Part shown: positions 10,765 through 22,995 of the stretch, piece by piece | How the letters are laid out: each line of letters begins with the position of its first letter | Position numbering within the stretch: the stretch's first letter is position 1 | Source of the DNA: Bolinopsis microptera | Taxonomy: Eukaryota > Ctenophora > Tentaculata > Lobata > Bolinopsidae | Direction: 5' to 3' | Length of the DNA: 64,000 nt | Assembly (NCBI RefSeq): GCF_026151205.1 | Contig: NC_087083.1 | Coordinates: 310,001 to 374,000 of the forward strand | Notes under the pieces: model-generated | The model's database searches: none | What the model was told of the DNA's origin: nothing | Seen by the model: only the letters and a program-made list of their open reading frames with translations | Translations under genes and position numbers: made by a program

Positions 10765-11219
10765 CTTCTAGTGAAGAGGTCACTCTCCTGAGTATGCTCT
10801 ATACTTTTCACTTTCAGAACACTATTTGATCTAATTCTTTGTTTTTAAGAAACAACGCTTTTTATGTGATACAATTACGCTTTCAAATGATATTTAATGA
10901 TATATTGCTCTTTTATGGTAATTCACAGAATGAATTAAAATAATTATGCAAAATACCTATTCAATAAATCCCTATTAGTATTGTCTGTGGATTTGAAGGT
11001 CACAAGAGTACAGATATCCACAAAGCCTCACTTTAGTTTACCACAATAATTCGTGACTAACCAACCGACTCAGCTTCAATTTCCACACACAACATTTCCT
11101 CTATTGTTTTGTATAATTTAAAACTTTACAATAAAAATCAAAACCTCCCCCCATAATTTGCCGCATAATTTGCACCTAACACCCAAATGGTCCGCATCTA
11201 AAGCAGCCCGTTTATAGCC

Positions 11220-14200
11220 ATGGTTAATGTAGACGGTGACATAGTGCGAATGTTACGCTCGGAAGCTGGCAAGAACCCTACCGTCAGAATGGCCGGCAGT
11301 TTAGCACAAGTTTTGATTTGCAAGCCTTTCCATACTATCTCCATTCTGCTTCAGGTAGCTAAGTAATAAAACAGAAAATATTTTGTTGTACAAGAAAAGT
11401 TTTTTTACTAATAAAGCAAAATTTTCATAATTTAATTAAAACTTTCTGTTCCGATGAGGAAAGAAAGTTTTTTGAGGAGAGCCGCTCAGACATGGGCACC
11501 GTAGTGTGTAAATTATTTCTTTATATTTTATACAATATCTTTGTCGCATAGTAGCGGGGTAGTAAATACTGTGTTTCGTTTCGTTTCGTCGTTAAAAAGC
11601 TTACCGAATGTCATAAGTTAGGTTCCCCAAATATGAAGAATCCTGCAAAACACTAGCAATATCATGTGAGGTATATGATTAGTATGATTGCGGTGACATA
11701 CTAAAATACCTTGGTGCTGATAGTCATTTAGAACTTTAGAAGTATTTAAAACCTCATTTAACTTTCTGGGAGGAATCGGGGAAGTCATTAACTTTTTGTT
11801 TCCCGATCTGGCTACATTATGAGCCGGAGTACTCCGGCTATAAGAACATTTGTCACCGTTATTCAGCTATATTAAGTTATATGTATAGTTATGTATAGTT
11901 AGCTATATGTATTGTATTGTTAACAGGTCACAGCTAGTTGCTTGTTATGTGAAGCATTTGAAATATGCTATCAATTTGTACTGTATGTGCACTTGTAATA
12001 TCATGTCCCTGTGATATTAGGAGATAATGGAATATTACACTTATTGAATAAGGGTATATAAATGTACTTGCTCAAATAAGTAAATAAGGAGTTTTCGAGA
12101 TAGAGGTAATCAAACTTTTAAATCAGCGTTAAACGAAGCTTGCAATTAAAGGTAGTTTGAATTTGTAATGTATCAGTTTACTATGTTTAAGTAAGGTAGT
12201 GTTTAGTAGAAGCATCATAAAGTCGGTTATACATTCTTAACCGGTTATTAGCAGTAATTAACAGTAATTAACCGGTAATTAGCAGTAATTAACCTGTAAT
12301 TAGCAGTAATTACTAATTAATCTGTAATTAACCGATAATTAACCGGTAATCAAGCAGTGGTTAGTGTTCTTTGTATATAATACCCGTCGATCACAGTTAA
12401 CGAATTTTCATCAAACTGATTATTCGTGTTCTTATCACTATAACTTAATTAATTAATTAATTACTTAATTGATTAATAACAAAGTAAAATATTTCCAGGT
12501 TGGTTACGAGCCACTTCCTCCGACGTTCAGGCAACCGAGCATGTTCTTCTTCTCTGGGGGTTATTACTATCCTAACATCTTCAAATACATGAAATATTTG
12601 GTGAGTTTATTATCTATAAAAAATTTCCACGTTTGCAATGATAAATTAATCATATTAAATAACCTTTCTACATCCAGAAACACGGCAACTGCGAGGAAAT
12701 TTGGTACCAATGAGGACAATTTTAGAAAACCCGACCTTTTTTTGCAAACAATTTTTAAAGGGAGACATTTGAATGGGAAGAAATTTAATATATGAGATAA
12801 CGTTATATCTTTCTGCCACTAGTAAATAGTGTAATCCCCTCTAATTAACTAATTAAAAACTAACTCTTTAACTAATTAGCTAATCTCCAGGCAGACAAAG
12901 AAGGATCCCGCCTAGTCCTCTACCGAGGTCTGACACCCCGACTAGGAGGGGTCTTCATTACAAACTCTGTCAGGAGTGAGGTGTTAGCGGCACTTCCAGT
13001 TTCTACTAGCAAGTGTCCTCCTGAACAGATTGCTTCTGAGGTAAACTCATTAACTCATTTAAAGTTCATTAGTTAATTGTTTAATTGATCAGTTCTTATA
13101 GTACCTTAATTTCCAAAAATTTGGGCGACAAAAAATTTGAGCGGGCCTCTCGCCCAAATTTTTTGCAGACCAAATTAATTGCATACATCTTTTCCGTCTG
13201 CTAAATTTTTTGCTAACCAAACTTTTGGCATTTGGCCTGTGGCCCTGAAATCTATAGAAAGATGGCTTTTTCTTCATATCCAAGTGAAATAATATTTGAA
13301 ATTTTAGTTTTCTAATCTGTCATTCATGGCTTCACCAAGTAAAAAGGCTTATATTTTAAATGAATAGAAATAACTGGAACAGGTAACAGCTACTAATAAA
13401 ACAAATGGCTAGAGCGAGGTACGGATAGCTAGAGATTTAAACAAGATCTGCAAATGGATTATCATCCACCGTAAAGTCTGATCTACAAGCATCAGTTATA
13501 CCCGACTTCTCAAAGCCTTTCCTTATGTCATCTGGCCTCCCTTTTAAATATACAAAAAGTTCGTTGATCCAACGAGCGTGTACTTCACGGATCACTGTCA
13601 AGCGGGTATCAATTTTCACACTGTCTGATGAAACTCCTCCATTGAGCTGACACACTATGTTTTTCGCGTACCAATCTTCTTACTTATTGCGCATGAATTT
13701 CTTAGCCAGTCCATTGATAGATATGTCCAGGGGCTGTAGATGATGGGTCATATTAGCTGGTTAATTAAAATTAGACTTGACCTTTGGTCCGGGTTTACAC
13801 TTTACAGTAGTTCGCTACACACAATTATGTACACCTTTGTTTCCCCCAAAGCTAAGCGTATGTGCCGCTTAGTTTGATAGATCATGATGTAAACCTTCTA
13901 ATTTTCTTTCAAACCTTTCGACCATCTGGTGAGGCGTCATAATGATAATTGTATGTGAAAGGGGTATGATAAGATATGCTGAGTGTAAATAGACTAAACT
14001 ATTTGATTGAGAGACTAAATATCACTATTGTATATCTATCATTTTGTACTGTGCCCATCATCACAGTATTTTTTAGTAGTTACTGGGCAGATCGTAAATT
14101 TCATAATGTGAAACAACTCAGACTACCACCTACATGCTTAAAATTGAAAGCAAAATGACTGGAATAATAATGAACTAAGGCAAATATCTAACTGAAATTT

Positions 14201-17200
14201 TAGTGGAAATCGTTCATTTTTCGAAGAATTTGTGCCCAAATTTTCGGTCGCCCAAATGAGTTCAAATTTTCTGCCCAAATTTTTCGGGCTCAAATAAATT
14301 GTGCTCAATATAATGGCACACAAATTTTTGGGAACTAAGGTACTCTGTACTAAGATTGAGATTAATTATGATTCATTTTATATCTATCATTTAAGAAATG
14401 AAAGAAGCACGTCATTATAATTACCCTCTGCAGCTGAAGCGTGGACAGCTTTGGTCAGATAAATAAATACAATAAGAAATAAAGTAAAATTTGATACAGC
14501 ACTTTATCAATAAATATTTATCGGTCAGATGTAGTAACAGTAAAACCTATAAAAAACTTTGACAATGTAGGACAGCAGGATACTATACTGTCAATGGATC
14601 TACCAAAATAGGTTTTAACAGTAAACCCTGACTAGGTAGGGAGGCAGTGCGCAGCAACAGCTCTAGCAGTGATAACATCGCATCCTCTGTTAGTTGTTAC
14701 AAACCGGATGATAGTTTCACTTATTGGGGGAGAGGATAAGTACAGTACTGTCACTGGTGCTATTGCTACTATCTTCACGTGAGTTGAGGAATGCAGTAAA
14801 TTTGTTATTTAATTAATTAATTATTTAGTTATTAAACGGTTTTATCTCAACTTGGTTGTTGAGTTGAGGTATTTTAATATTTGAGCAAATTACTTTGCTT
14901 TGCAGGGATTAAGATTGTAAGTTTCTCTGCTATCAGAGGGGACATCACGGCACGCTTGAATATTATCGTGAAAAGTTTTTCAATAATCAATATTAATTGA
15001 TAATTCACGTTATATCTTTAGTTATTAATATTATAATTATTATCTCAGTGAGGAAGGTCTGTTAGGGTTCTACGCGGGTATAATCCCACATTTATTGGGA
15101 GAGGTATCTGGTAAAGCTATTGAGGTTCTCATTCAAGAGATAGTCGAGAAAATGGAGGTTAGTAATAGTTGACAGGTTGCAGTTGGTAATTCTTGACATT
15201 TTAAGTTAATAGAAACCTTGGAATGTTCTTCATTCCATAATTTGTTTATTTTCCTGACAAAACGCCTAGACCCTAAACCTTATTTTGCAGGATTTTATTC
15301 AGATAATAATAAATAACCTGTTCAGATAAACAAGAAGTTAGGACTTCCAGCCCCGGCAGAAGGTAAAACTACTCTTCCTGTTTCTGCTATTCACGGCTTC
15401 CTATCATACCCACTACAGGTCAGTTGTAGTGTAACTTCTATAGAACTAGGTAGCTTCCTATCATACCCACTACAGGTCAGTTGTAGTGTAACTTCTATAG
15501 AACTAGGTAGCTTCCTATCATACCCACTACAGGTCAGTTGTAGTAAAGTTTCTATAGAACTAGGTAGCTGTTTTTACAAATGTTTGATATTTTGGTGTTT
15601 CAAACATTGATACTTAATAGCTGGCTGAATATTCAAATTTAATGTTTAGTTTGCGCTTCAATTTAACAATTAAAATTTAAAATTCGAACTCTTCAAAATA
15701 ATATGTAACTACCCAATACCCATGTAAATATTACATTCATAAATAATAAATAATAAATTCTAACATTTATTACACGCTTCGACATTAAAATATACCCAAC
15801 AAAGATGTACATTTAAGTCATTCAAGCGAGACTTAGTGTTGAAATACCAAGATTATGGACTTTTATCAGTTCAGATTTTATGAACAAATATTTGCATGAA
15901 GTTCCCAAAATTATGCACTTTCATATCAGTTCAGACTTTATGGACAAATATTAGAAATATTATCAAAAGCTAGGTGGAAATAAAACGTCTTTAGAGCATT
16001 TTTAAAACATTCTACAGATGATAATGATCTCACTGAGTAGGGTAGTTCATTCCAAATTTTTGGTCCACAAAACATAAATGCAGCATCCGTTCGTCTGAAA
16101 TGAGGAGCAGGAGGAACTTTCAACAAATAAAAGTCATCATCTAGTCTGGAACTTTGTCTTCGTACTTCCCTTAGATTGATGTGTCCTTGTAAGTACTGAG
16201 GGGCTATGTTATTAAGACACTTGAAGACCAGAAGTGATATTTTGAACTTGATTCTGAACCGAACAGGTAAAAAGTGGAGCTTTTTGAGGTAATGCATGAT
16301 AGGTTCACGTATATTTTTTCCGTAAAGACCAAAAATAAATCTAGCAGCATTGTTCTGTATCTTTTGTAGCTTATGGAGATTCTTTTCTGTTATACCATAA
16401 TAGACTGAGTTGCAGTAGTCTATGAAACAGAGAATATTGGAGTGAACTAACTGAACTTTTAGTTCATGGGAAAGCTTTGAACCGATTCTTGATAAGTCCC
16501 TTTGATTCAAATAACATACTTTGGACACAGCATTTATTTGAGAGTCCAGATTCATTTGGTGATCGAAAAGGAATCCCAGGTTCTTGGCCTTGCTAACAGG
16601 ACAGATTGAGAGGTCTCCTAAATCCATTGTATGGATTGGGCTGACATATGGTCCTATATCAATGAACTCTGTTTTTTCATCATTCAGTTTTAGGAAGTTA
16701 ACTGTCATCCATTGCTTTATCTCCAGAAAGCAATTTTTCACAGCTGTTAAATCAGGATTAGAACTGTGAACATCGAAAGCAAAGTACACCTGTGTGTCAT
16801 CTGCATACAAATGTATCGAGAAACCATATTTTGTGACAATTTCCTCAAGATCTCTGGTATACAATATGAACAGTAGTGGTCCTAAAATGGATCCTTGAGG
16901 TACACCAATATCCAGATAGCATTCAGAAGATGTGGCTTTTTTAACTTTAACCTTGAATGTGCGATTATTAAGGTAACACTGTAACCAGCTGAGTGCTAGT
17001 TCTGTAATACCATACGCATTCTTGAGTTTCGTAAGAAGGAGATTATGGTTTATGGTGTCGAAAGCGGCTGATAGATCTAAGAGTAGAAGCACAACATTCG
17101 ATTTGCTATCAATCATCATTAGAATATCATTATGTATCTTTGTAACTGCAGTTTCACAACTATGGAATTTTCTATAGCCTGATTGATATATGGGGAAAAT

Positions 17201-19403
17201 AGGTTGTTGACATCAGCATATTCATTTAATTTGCAATGAACTACTTTTTCTAGTATTTTGGACAGATAGGTTAGATTGCTAATCGGTCGATAGTTTTTCA
17301 GCTCATCAACATCTAAGGTAGGTTTCTTGAGTCCAGGCCTAATAGATGCTTCTTTTAGGGCAGATGGAAACTTTCCGACTCTTAGTGATTCATTCACGAT
17401 GTAATAGATGATTGGGAGAAGCTCGGGTAAGCAGTTCTTGAAGAGCCAGCGCCACATTGGCATCGAGTACACTTGATTTATTGGGAAGACTCTTAATTAA
17501 GGTTTCAAGTTCTGATAATGAGACTTCCTTAAACTGATCAAGTCTACACTTTGTATTCTCTATCAAAGTAGAGTTTTTGGTACCTTGACCGTTAAGGGAA
17601 GTGTTTTGAATTTCCTTCTCAATATTAGAGTAAATGGTTTTTACTTTTTTGTCAAAGAAAGTCTTGAGTTTTTCAGCCACTTCGATATCTTCACCATTTG
17701 GCAGTTTGTTGGAGCCATATTCTTTATCTAAAAGTTTATTTATGACTTTGTAGGTCCCTTTCGAGTCTCCTTTGCAAGAACTGAGCTGTTTATCATAGTA
17801 GCTATCTCTAGCTCGATTGATGGTGATTTCTGCGTCAACACACTTTTCAAAGTGAGTAGTTTTAAACTCATCATTCTCTGGATACTTTTTGGCTTTTCGT
17901 TTTGCTTTTCTCCTCTCTCTGACAGCAATTTGACATTTTTCATCCCAAAAATCAGACTTTTCAGCAGTAAATCGTTTCGTAATAAGTGGGGCATGTTTGT
18001 CCAGCACCTGTTCAAGGACATTTTTATAAAGGTTCACAGCCTCGTCTAAGGATTGATATTCAGAAAGGTTAAGCTCTGAACAAAACAGATCTTCCCTGAA
18101 CTTATCTATAATGTCAATTTGGCTTAGCTCTCTGACATCTTTTTCTTCATATGTACGAGCTTTATGAAAATCGAATGCGACTGGGATCTGAAAACTTACT
18201 AGATAGTGATCAGAGCTGGTTCCAGTGCTTGTCTCTACCATCATTATATCTGTTACAGACAATGAGTCACTTACACAGCCTAGAGTAAATAACAAGTCCA
18301 ATGTCCCACCAGAGATGTGAGTAAGAGAGTCGACATGCTGAAGGAAGCCTTTGCTCTCACAAAGAGCAATAAAGTTCTGGGCAACATTATTGTTTATGTC
18401 TTCAACATGGAAATTAAAGTCACCACAAATAATTGGAGAGCCAGTTTTAAGCAGAAGATTGTCCAGGTATCCATCAAAGTCATCCATAAACTTAGATATT
18501 TTTGTTTCATCATATTTTGTTTTGGCCTGAGTGCTGCGATAAACTACACATAGCCTGATAACCTCACCAGCAGTTTTAATGACACATTCAAGTACTTCAA
18601 AAGATGAATATTTAGTAACATCATTGCGTACAGGCGAAATCACTTTGGGGTTGAAGAGAAAACCAACACCACCTCCCCTACCTCTTCGAGGGGCACTGAT
18701 AATATCAAACCCAAAATCACGAATTTCGGCAAACTTTGCCCGATCATTAGATTTAAGCCAAGTTTCCGTGATACAACAGATAGAGATCGAGTTATCCTTA
18801 AGCATTTCTAGTATGCCACAAGTTTTGTTGCAAAGAGACCTTGCGTTGAAACAACCAATAGAAAGCTGTGATTTCTGTTGATTAGCACCTAATTTCACAT
18901 TACGTTTTTTGAAATAAAGTCAGTGTTAGCAGCAATACGTTCAGTTATTTAAATGCTGTTATTTCAGTTGACTACAACGATAATGACGGTTAACAACTGC
19001 GGGTTAGCTGTATCTGATCTCCCTGCTGTACAGGGTACTCAGGAGGGATGGTTCGCTTGTATCAAGGGTACGTCAACTTCATATCTCAAACAAAAAGAAA
19101 TAATTTTATTTATCACACTGTACCCTATTCAATTTTTTTGACAAAAAATGTATCAACTTAAAAGAACAAGCTTCTACTAAATATACAATAATATACAAAT
19201 AATGAACGCTCAAATTATGTTTTATTGTTATTTTTCAAATAAAATAATATTTTAAATAAAATAATATTTAAAAATAAACCTTCTGCACAGCTCTGTGGAA
19301 CTCTGGTAACATTAAAAGAGGTAGTAACCTGATGTTCGCACGTAAAGCAGCCGACCAGTCATGGCACACTCCTCCTACACCTGCTGCTGCCTTCGTCGGT
19401 TAG
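11220..19403 (+). CDS. MTCH2: Mitochondrial carrier homologue (MTCH1/2 family), 8 coding exons
   Basis: Exons are 11220-11354, 12499-12600, 12891-13040, 14636-14778, 15049-15157, 15326-15418, 18968-19067 and 19291-19403. All are GT-AG with matching phases, giving 945 nt and 314 residues (human MTCH2 has 303). Family marks are the exon-2 start VGYEPLPPT, YRGLTPRLGGV (exon 3), AATALAVITSHPLLVVTNRM followed by a GGEDKYSTV stretch (exon 4), EEGLLGFYAGIIPHLLGE (exon 5) and MTVNNCGLA (exon 7). The protein is a degenerate member of the SLC25 carrier superfamily. MTCH2 acts in the mitochondrial outer membrane as an insertase for alpha-helical proteins and a tBID receptor. Introns 3 and 6 carry transposons (13100-14344 and 15938-18935). 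The end of exon 6 has been triplicated together with its donor (15397-15567). The start codon opens a 45-codon exon; an upstream non-coding exon cannot be excluded. The symbol follows the human paralogue; MTCH1 versus MTCH2 is not resolved here. Confidence 0.92.
12240..12352. repeat. AT-rich tandem repeat (GTAATTA / AACCGGTAATTA) in MTCH intron 1
   Basis: Imperfect units around GTAATTAACCGGTAATTAGC, about 150 bp before the exon 2 acceptor. Confidence 0.7.
13100..14344 (-). mobile_element. Pogo/Tigger-like DNA transposon remnant in MTCH intron 3
   Basis: The ends are inverted repeats: AGTACCTTAATTTCC plus AAAAATTTG at the left, and CAAATTTTTGGGAACT plus AAGGTACT at the right. On the minus strand 13760-13437 reads as the C-terminal part of a pogo-type DDE transposase. 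It shows MTHHLQPLDISINGLAKKF, an in-frame stop, DWYAKN, REVHARWINELFVYLKGRP, IRKGFEKSGI and DNPFADL. The N-terminal DNA-binding and most of the DDE region are missing. Sub-terminal repeats of CCCAAATTTTT occur at both ends. A clean TA target duplication is not evident. Clearly inactive. Confidence 0.7.
15397..15567 (+). repeat. 57-bp tandem triplication spanning an exon 3' end and its splice donor
   Basis: The unit starts CTTCCTATCATACCCACTAC, continues AG|GTCAGTTG and ends CTAGGTAG. It begins at 15397, 15454 and 15511. The first 22 bases of unit 1 are the end of MTCH exon 6. Units 2 and 3 repeat those 22 bases between a TAG and a GTCAG, so each could act as a 22-nt micro-exon or decoy donor. 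Using them would shift the frame. Confidence 0.85.
15938..17472 (-). pseudogene. LINE ORF2, reverse-transcriptase part (two frames)
   Basis: 17472-17119 continues the reverse transcriptase (GLKKPTLDVDELKNYRPISN, LSKILEKVV). A second frameshift near 17130-17180 leads to the 393-codon frame 17119-15938. That frame has VVLLLLDLSAAFDTINHNLL (catalytic Asp), GVPQGSILGPLLF, the YADD catalytic box in IHLYADDTQVYFAF, a thumb region, and the typical CR1/L2 end (FCGPKIWNELPYSVR). Apart from the two shifts the frames are clean, so the insertion is fairly young. Confidence 0.85.
17390..18898 (-). pseudogene. LINE ORF2, endonuclease part (frameshifted 3')
   Basis: The 502-codon frame begins MKLGANQQKSQLSIGCFNAR. 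It is an apurinic-type endonuclease of the EEP superfamily. Visible marks are CFNARSL, CCITETWL (catalytic Glu), GRGGGVGFLF, ICGDFNFH and SSDHYLVSF. After the nuclease come a Lys-rich linker and the start of the reverse-transcriptase region (SELETLIKSLPNKSS). A frameshift near 17460 then sends it into about 20 unrelated residues. It nicks target DNA for target-primed reverse transcription. The break means no full ORF2 is made from this copy. Confidence 0.85.
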
Positions 19404-19520
19404 TTTACATCACGTGTTAGTTTACATCACTACATCACGTGTTAGTTTGTATCACGTGTTAGTTTACATCACATGTTAGTTTTCATCACGTGATATATCA
19501 CGTGATGCATCACGTGTCCG
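19404..19520. repeat. TTAGTTTACATCACGTG tandem repeat starting at the MTCH stop codon
   Basis: Imperfect units of GTTAGTTTACATCACGT begin within the GGT TAG that ends MTCH and bring six CACGTG hexamers into the 3' untranslated region. CACGTG is a bHLH-zip E-box, but use as a site is not shown. Confidence 0.7.
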
Positions 19521-20125
19521 TTCAGATGTGACGTTTAACTTAAAACTAGTGTTTTAACTCAAAAGATCCGGCACTTGAAACTGATCGTAAAGTTCACAAG
19601 TTAATTGATTTATATTCAATGTTGTGATTTTGGTTAAGTGATACTTTTTAAATGTATAAAACTCTGCTACTTTTTATCATCTTAGCTAAGCTATCTATGT
19701 TCATAATTTATGTAATTTTTTTTATATAACATGTAATTTTATTACATAAAATTCCCATTTAAAATTACGATCGTATGTTTAAACATGTGATATCACAACA
19801 TAATATCTAGCTTACCTTTAATTATCTGGCAAAATTCACTCTTTCTTCAGGCAGACAGTCTCCGAGCATATTGCATGAACCTTTGTTCCCTACACCAGTG
19901 CCCTTAAATCATAACGCAAATCTTCGTGAGAGCTTCACATAAACGCCACAGCAATAGCAGCAAATCTGGGGAAACTTTGAAATACACCACTTTGAAGCAT
20001 TTGACCACCCCTTAAAAATCACAAATTATGAATTCTAGTAATCTGAATATTTACATAGGTCCAAAAATGTCATAGCTTCATGATAGTGCAACGAAATAAA
20101 TCCCAGAACATTTTGTTGCTGAGTT
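19521..20125. other. Intergenic, no gene seen
   Basis: AT-rich sequence 3' of MTCH. Around 19895 there is a short match to sequence near 1380 (GGGCACTGGTGTTGG region, reversed), suggesting another dispersed repeat. Confidence 0.3.
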
Positions 20126-20341
20126 AGGTGGTTAAGTAGTCGAAATATGACTGATTTGTTAGTGGACATTTTTTTGTACTTCTAACACTCAAACTCTTAC
20201 TACACTGAAGATATGAGTGTTACAGTTAAAATTGATGGTCATTATTGAACAGAAACGGTTCATTGACACATAGTTGAAGAAAGAAATTAAAAAGGTTAAT
20301 AAATGTGGTCTGTGGAGTGGTTTATATGTGTTTATGTTACA

Positions 20342-20369
20342 GTGTATGCGTGCGCGCGCGCGCGCGTAC
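20342..20369. repeat. Alternating purine-pyrimidine tract (Z-DNA-prone), copy 1
   Basis: GTGTATGCGTGCGCGC... alternates strictly for 28 bases to GTAC, directly followed by TTAACCA. An identical tract is at 20512-20539. Confidence 0.85.
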
Positions 20370-20511
20370 TTAACCATCTGTAGGCCAACATATTTAGTTT
20401 ATGCTTAATTTCTTTATATATTATGTCACTACTAGAGTGCCCAATACTTTTAGTGAAGGTGTAATGTAAAACGGTTAACCACCAACTGTGGTATATTAAA
20501 AAAACCCAAAA

Positions 20512-20539
20512 GTGTATGCGTGCGCGCGCGCGCGCGTAC
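20512..20539. repeat. Alternating purine-pyrimidine tract (Z-DNA-prone), copy 2
   Basis: Same 28 bases as 20342-20369, again directly followed by TTAACCA. The offset of 170 bp matches the array period. Confidence 0.85.
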
Positions 20540-22086
20540 TTAACCACCTGGAATGGCACAGCATTGAGATATCACCATAATTCCAAAAGCAGAGTACACC
20601 ATCCAGGTGCCCAAAACTTTTGGCTATGGTCCCAATACCAAAAAACCTTAGATGTGGCCATAATGTGGTTAAAACATGTTGATTTGGGACCTTCGGTCAA
20701 CAGAAGCCATCACAAATTAACCATTATTCAGCACAATCTGACCTTTTGGTGCCTTATTTTGTTTTGATATTTGATTATGAGAGATAGCTGAAGGATAATA
20801 AGTGATTTTAAAGATAATGCAACAAAATGTGTGGCCGTATGGCGGTTAAAACGACCAAAAACACTGATTTTGGTCAATTTTAGACCTTTATTAACCATGA
20901 TGGACGCAACATAGGACTCAGCAATGTTTCTGGTCATATAAATGAGCAGGTAGTTATATCTAGATAATGTAGCATGGCCAGCTATAGCTTTACAAAGCTA
21001 ATATGTGCTCTAAAAATGGTTAATTAGTGCAAATATAGGGTATTTTCGAGACATTTTAACCACCTTAGCTGCACATTGATCGGAATGCATGAAATTGGGG
21101 TCAATTATGCATTTGCAAACAAATATACACTCATTTGGATAGCAAACCATTATCTGAAGTTCATATTGTGGTTAATTTTCACTTTAATAGATGCCTTGTT
21201 CAACAGCCTAGCAAGTAATATAGCCCTTTTAACCACTTTTATGACAACATTTCTTGATAACTTTTATCAAGACCCTTCAAATGTCCTTTGTTGACCATGA
21301 AATGTTGACTAAAATCATTAATAATGTTTTGATTGGTGGTTAACAACAAATTTTGACATTTTAACCATCTTTTTAGCACTTTTTACGAATATTAACCACC
21401 TCAAATCAACCATACTATTAAATTGCACATTTGTGATAAAAAATTATCATCCATGCACAAATGAACAACCACCACTATACCACCACTATACATCTATAAT
21501 CAGAGCAATATTTATAGCTCACCGTTCATCTTCAATTTAACCACCATTAGGACCACAAAATGCCCCCCATGAGGTTTGAAAACTTTTGTGATAGTTGCAC
21601 CATGATATGATCTCAATATAATGACTACTCAGTTCATAATAGTATATCTCAAAATGGTGGTTAACCCTAAAACTGGTATTTTAACCACCATAGTGGCCAC
21701 ATAGATGACCCATTAACCACAATTATTCAACATAACCGTACTGCAGTGTTTTGTGCACCAGAAAAACATCACTCCAACATTGAGATTAACCACAATGAGC
21801 TGCAACATAATGTTGAAATCAACATACTCAAATTGTGTGAAAAAAGTCAATGTCCACCAAGTTTCCCCAGATTTGCTGCTATTGCTGGCCACTGCACTAT
21901 TATTTTTTATGTCGATCATTTTGGCACTAAAATGAACTTCGTATTATCGTTTAAAAACTGATTATTCAGTGATTGAATTTTCAGATTCTCCTCCAAAATC
22001 AGTTTGTGAACAACGAACATTCAACTTGTAACCTTGTCAAGGTATGCACGTGCACAAAGATGCTGTGCTGCGCCCGGCATGTGCTG

Positions 22087-22184
22087 CACGTGCTGTGCGC
22101 GGCTCTGCACGTGCTGGTATTTACTTGCACGTGCTGTGTCCAGCTCTGAAAACTCACCATGAACAGAGCCGCGCACAGCACGTG
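22087..22184. repeat. Perfect 21-bp inverted repeat in a CACGTG-rich, GC-rich patch
   Basis: 22087-22107 (CACGTGCTGTGCGCGGCTCT plus G) is the exact reverse complement of 22164-22184, with a 56-base loop. The surrounding patch 22040-22215 has five or more CACGTG hexamers and is far richer in GC than its flanks. Confidence 0.85.
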
Positions 22185-22995
22185 TGCGGCTAGCCCTGCA
22201 CGTGCGCTCAGCATCAGTGCCCTATTCGTTGATCCAGGGCCTAGGGTATGTCAGGGTTTTTTTGTTTAAAATGTGAATTGGTAAGTTTTAAATGTCCAAC
22301 ACTTACGGACAAAAATGGGGATTGCAGATTCGCACTTAAATTGTATCATTTCAAAAGCAAAAACTTGGTTCTTTGTACATATACTTGTTTTGACGTATAA
22401 AATGTACTAATTGAACGTATAATAATGCAATATATAATGTCTGCTAGTCCGCTCACGCTTTGGATTGTACAGATCATACATTATATTATAACATTCGGAT
22501 TGTATGTTAGTTGTAGTATTTTTAATGAGAAGTATTACCTTGAATAGTTTAACTTTACGTATTTCTACACAGAAGTTCTTGCTGTTAACTGCATGTTGTA
22601 AACTGTATTGTGTCTGTTTACATCCGTGATATCGATCATTATTGTAATAACTTGTTAACATGTACCATGTCGTGATTGCATTGCCATTGTTGTGTAATTT
22701 GCTCTTGATGCACTTTTTCAGCATTCTTATTTTCCACTTTAAAGATACCTCTTTTGATGTACATCTTGCATGTTTTTGCTTTTAGATAAAGATGATTGAA
22801 TTTATAAATTACCACACTCATATGCATGGGTTTTTTGTACCAATTTAAAATAACAATTTATTAACTTTGCGAAAATTTAGAATTGCATCCATTGCATCGA
22901 TAATTGCTAAATTTTTTGTTGGAATATTTTTTATTGAAATTTCCTCGGTGTATCAAGAATTTAACTTTGAAAACTGAAGCAATGTATTGAGTTAG
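22185..22995. other. No gene seen
   Basis: AT-rich sequence up to the acceptor of the Ala-rich exon. No supported exon. Confidence 0.3.

Larger units (their letters stand above)
15938..18935 (-). mobile_element. CR1/L2-type non-LTR retrotransposon, antisense in MTCH intron 6
   Basis: The minus strand carries an endonuclease plus reverse-transcriptase ORF2 broken into at least three frames. Its 5' end comes within about 40 bp of the exon 7 acceptor. No ORF1 precedes it, so the copy is 5'-truncated. 3' of the stop are two near-copies of TATCAGTTCAGACTTTATGG (about 15860-15950), perhaps the 3' tail repeats. Confidence 0.85.
20126..21795. repeat. Degenerate ~170-bp tandem array marked by GGTTAA / TTAACC boxes
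   Basis: GGTTAA occurs at 20130, 20294, 20473, 20667, 20844, 21018, 21170, 21339 and 21659. The mean step is close to 170 bp, counting one missing unit near 21498. Most are followed 20-60 bp later by the inverted box TTAACC, often TTAACCACC. Longer shared blocks survive between adjacent units, for example GTGGCC...GGTTAAAAC near 20655 and 20830. A 28-bp alternating purine-pyrimidine tract occurs twice at a 170-bp offset. The rest is too diverged to align by eye. Confidence 0.65.
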
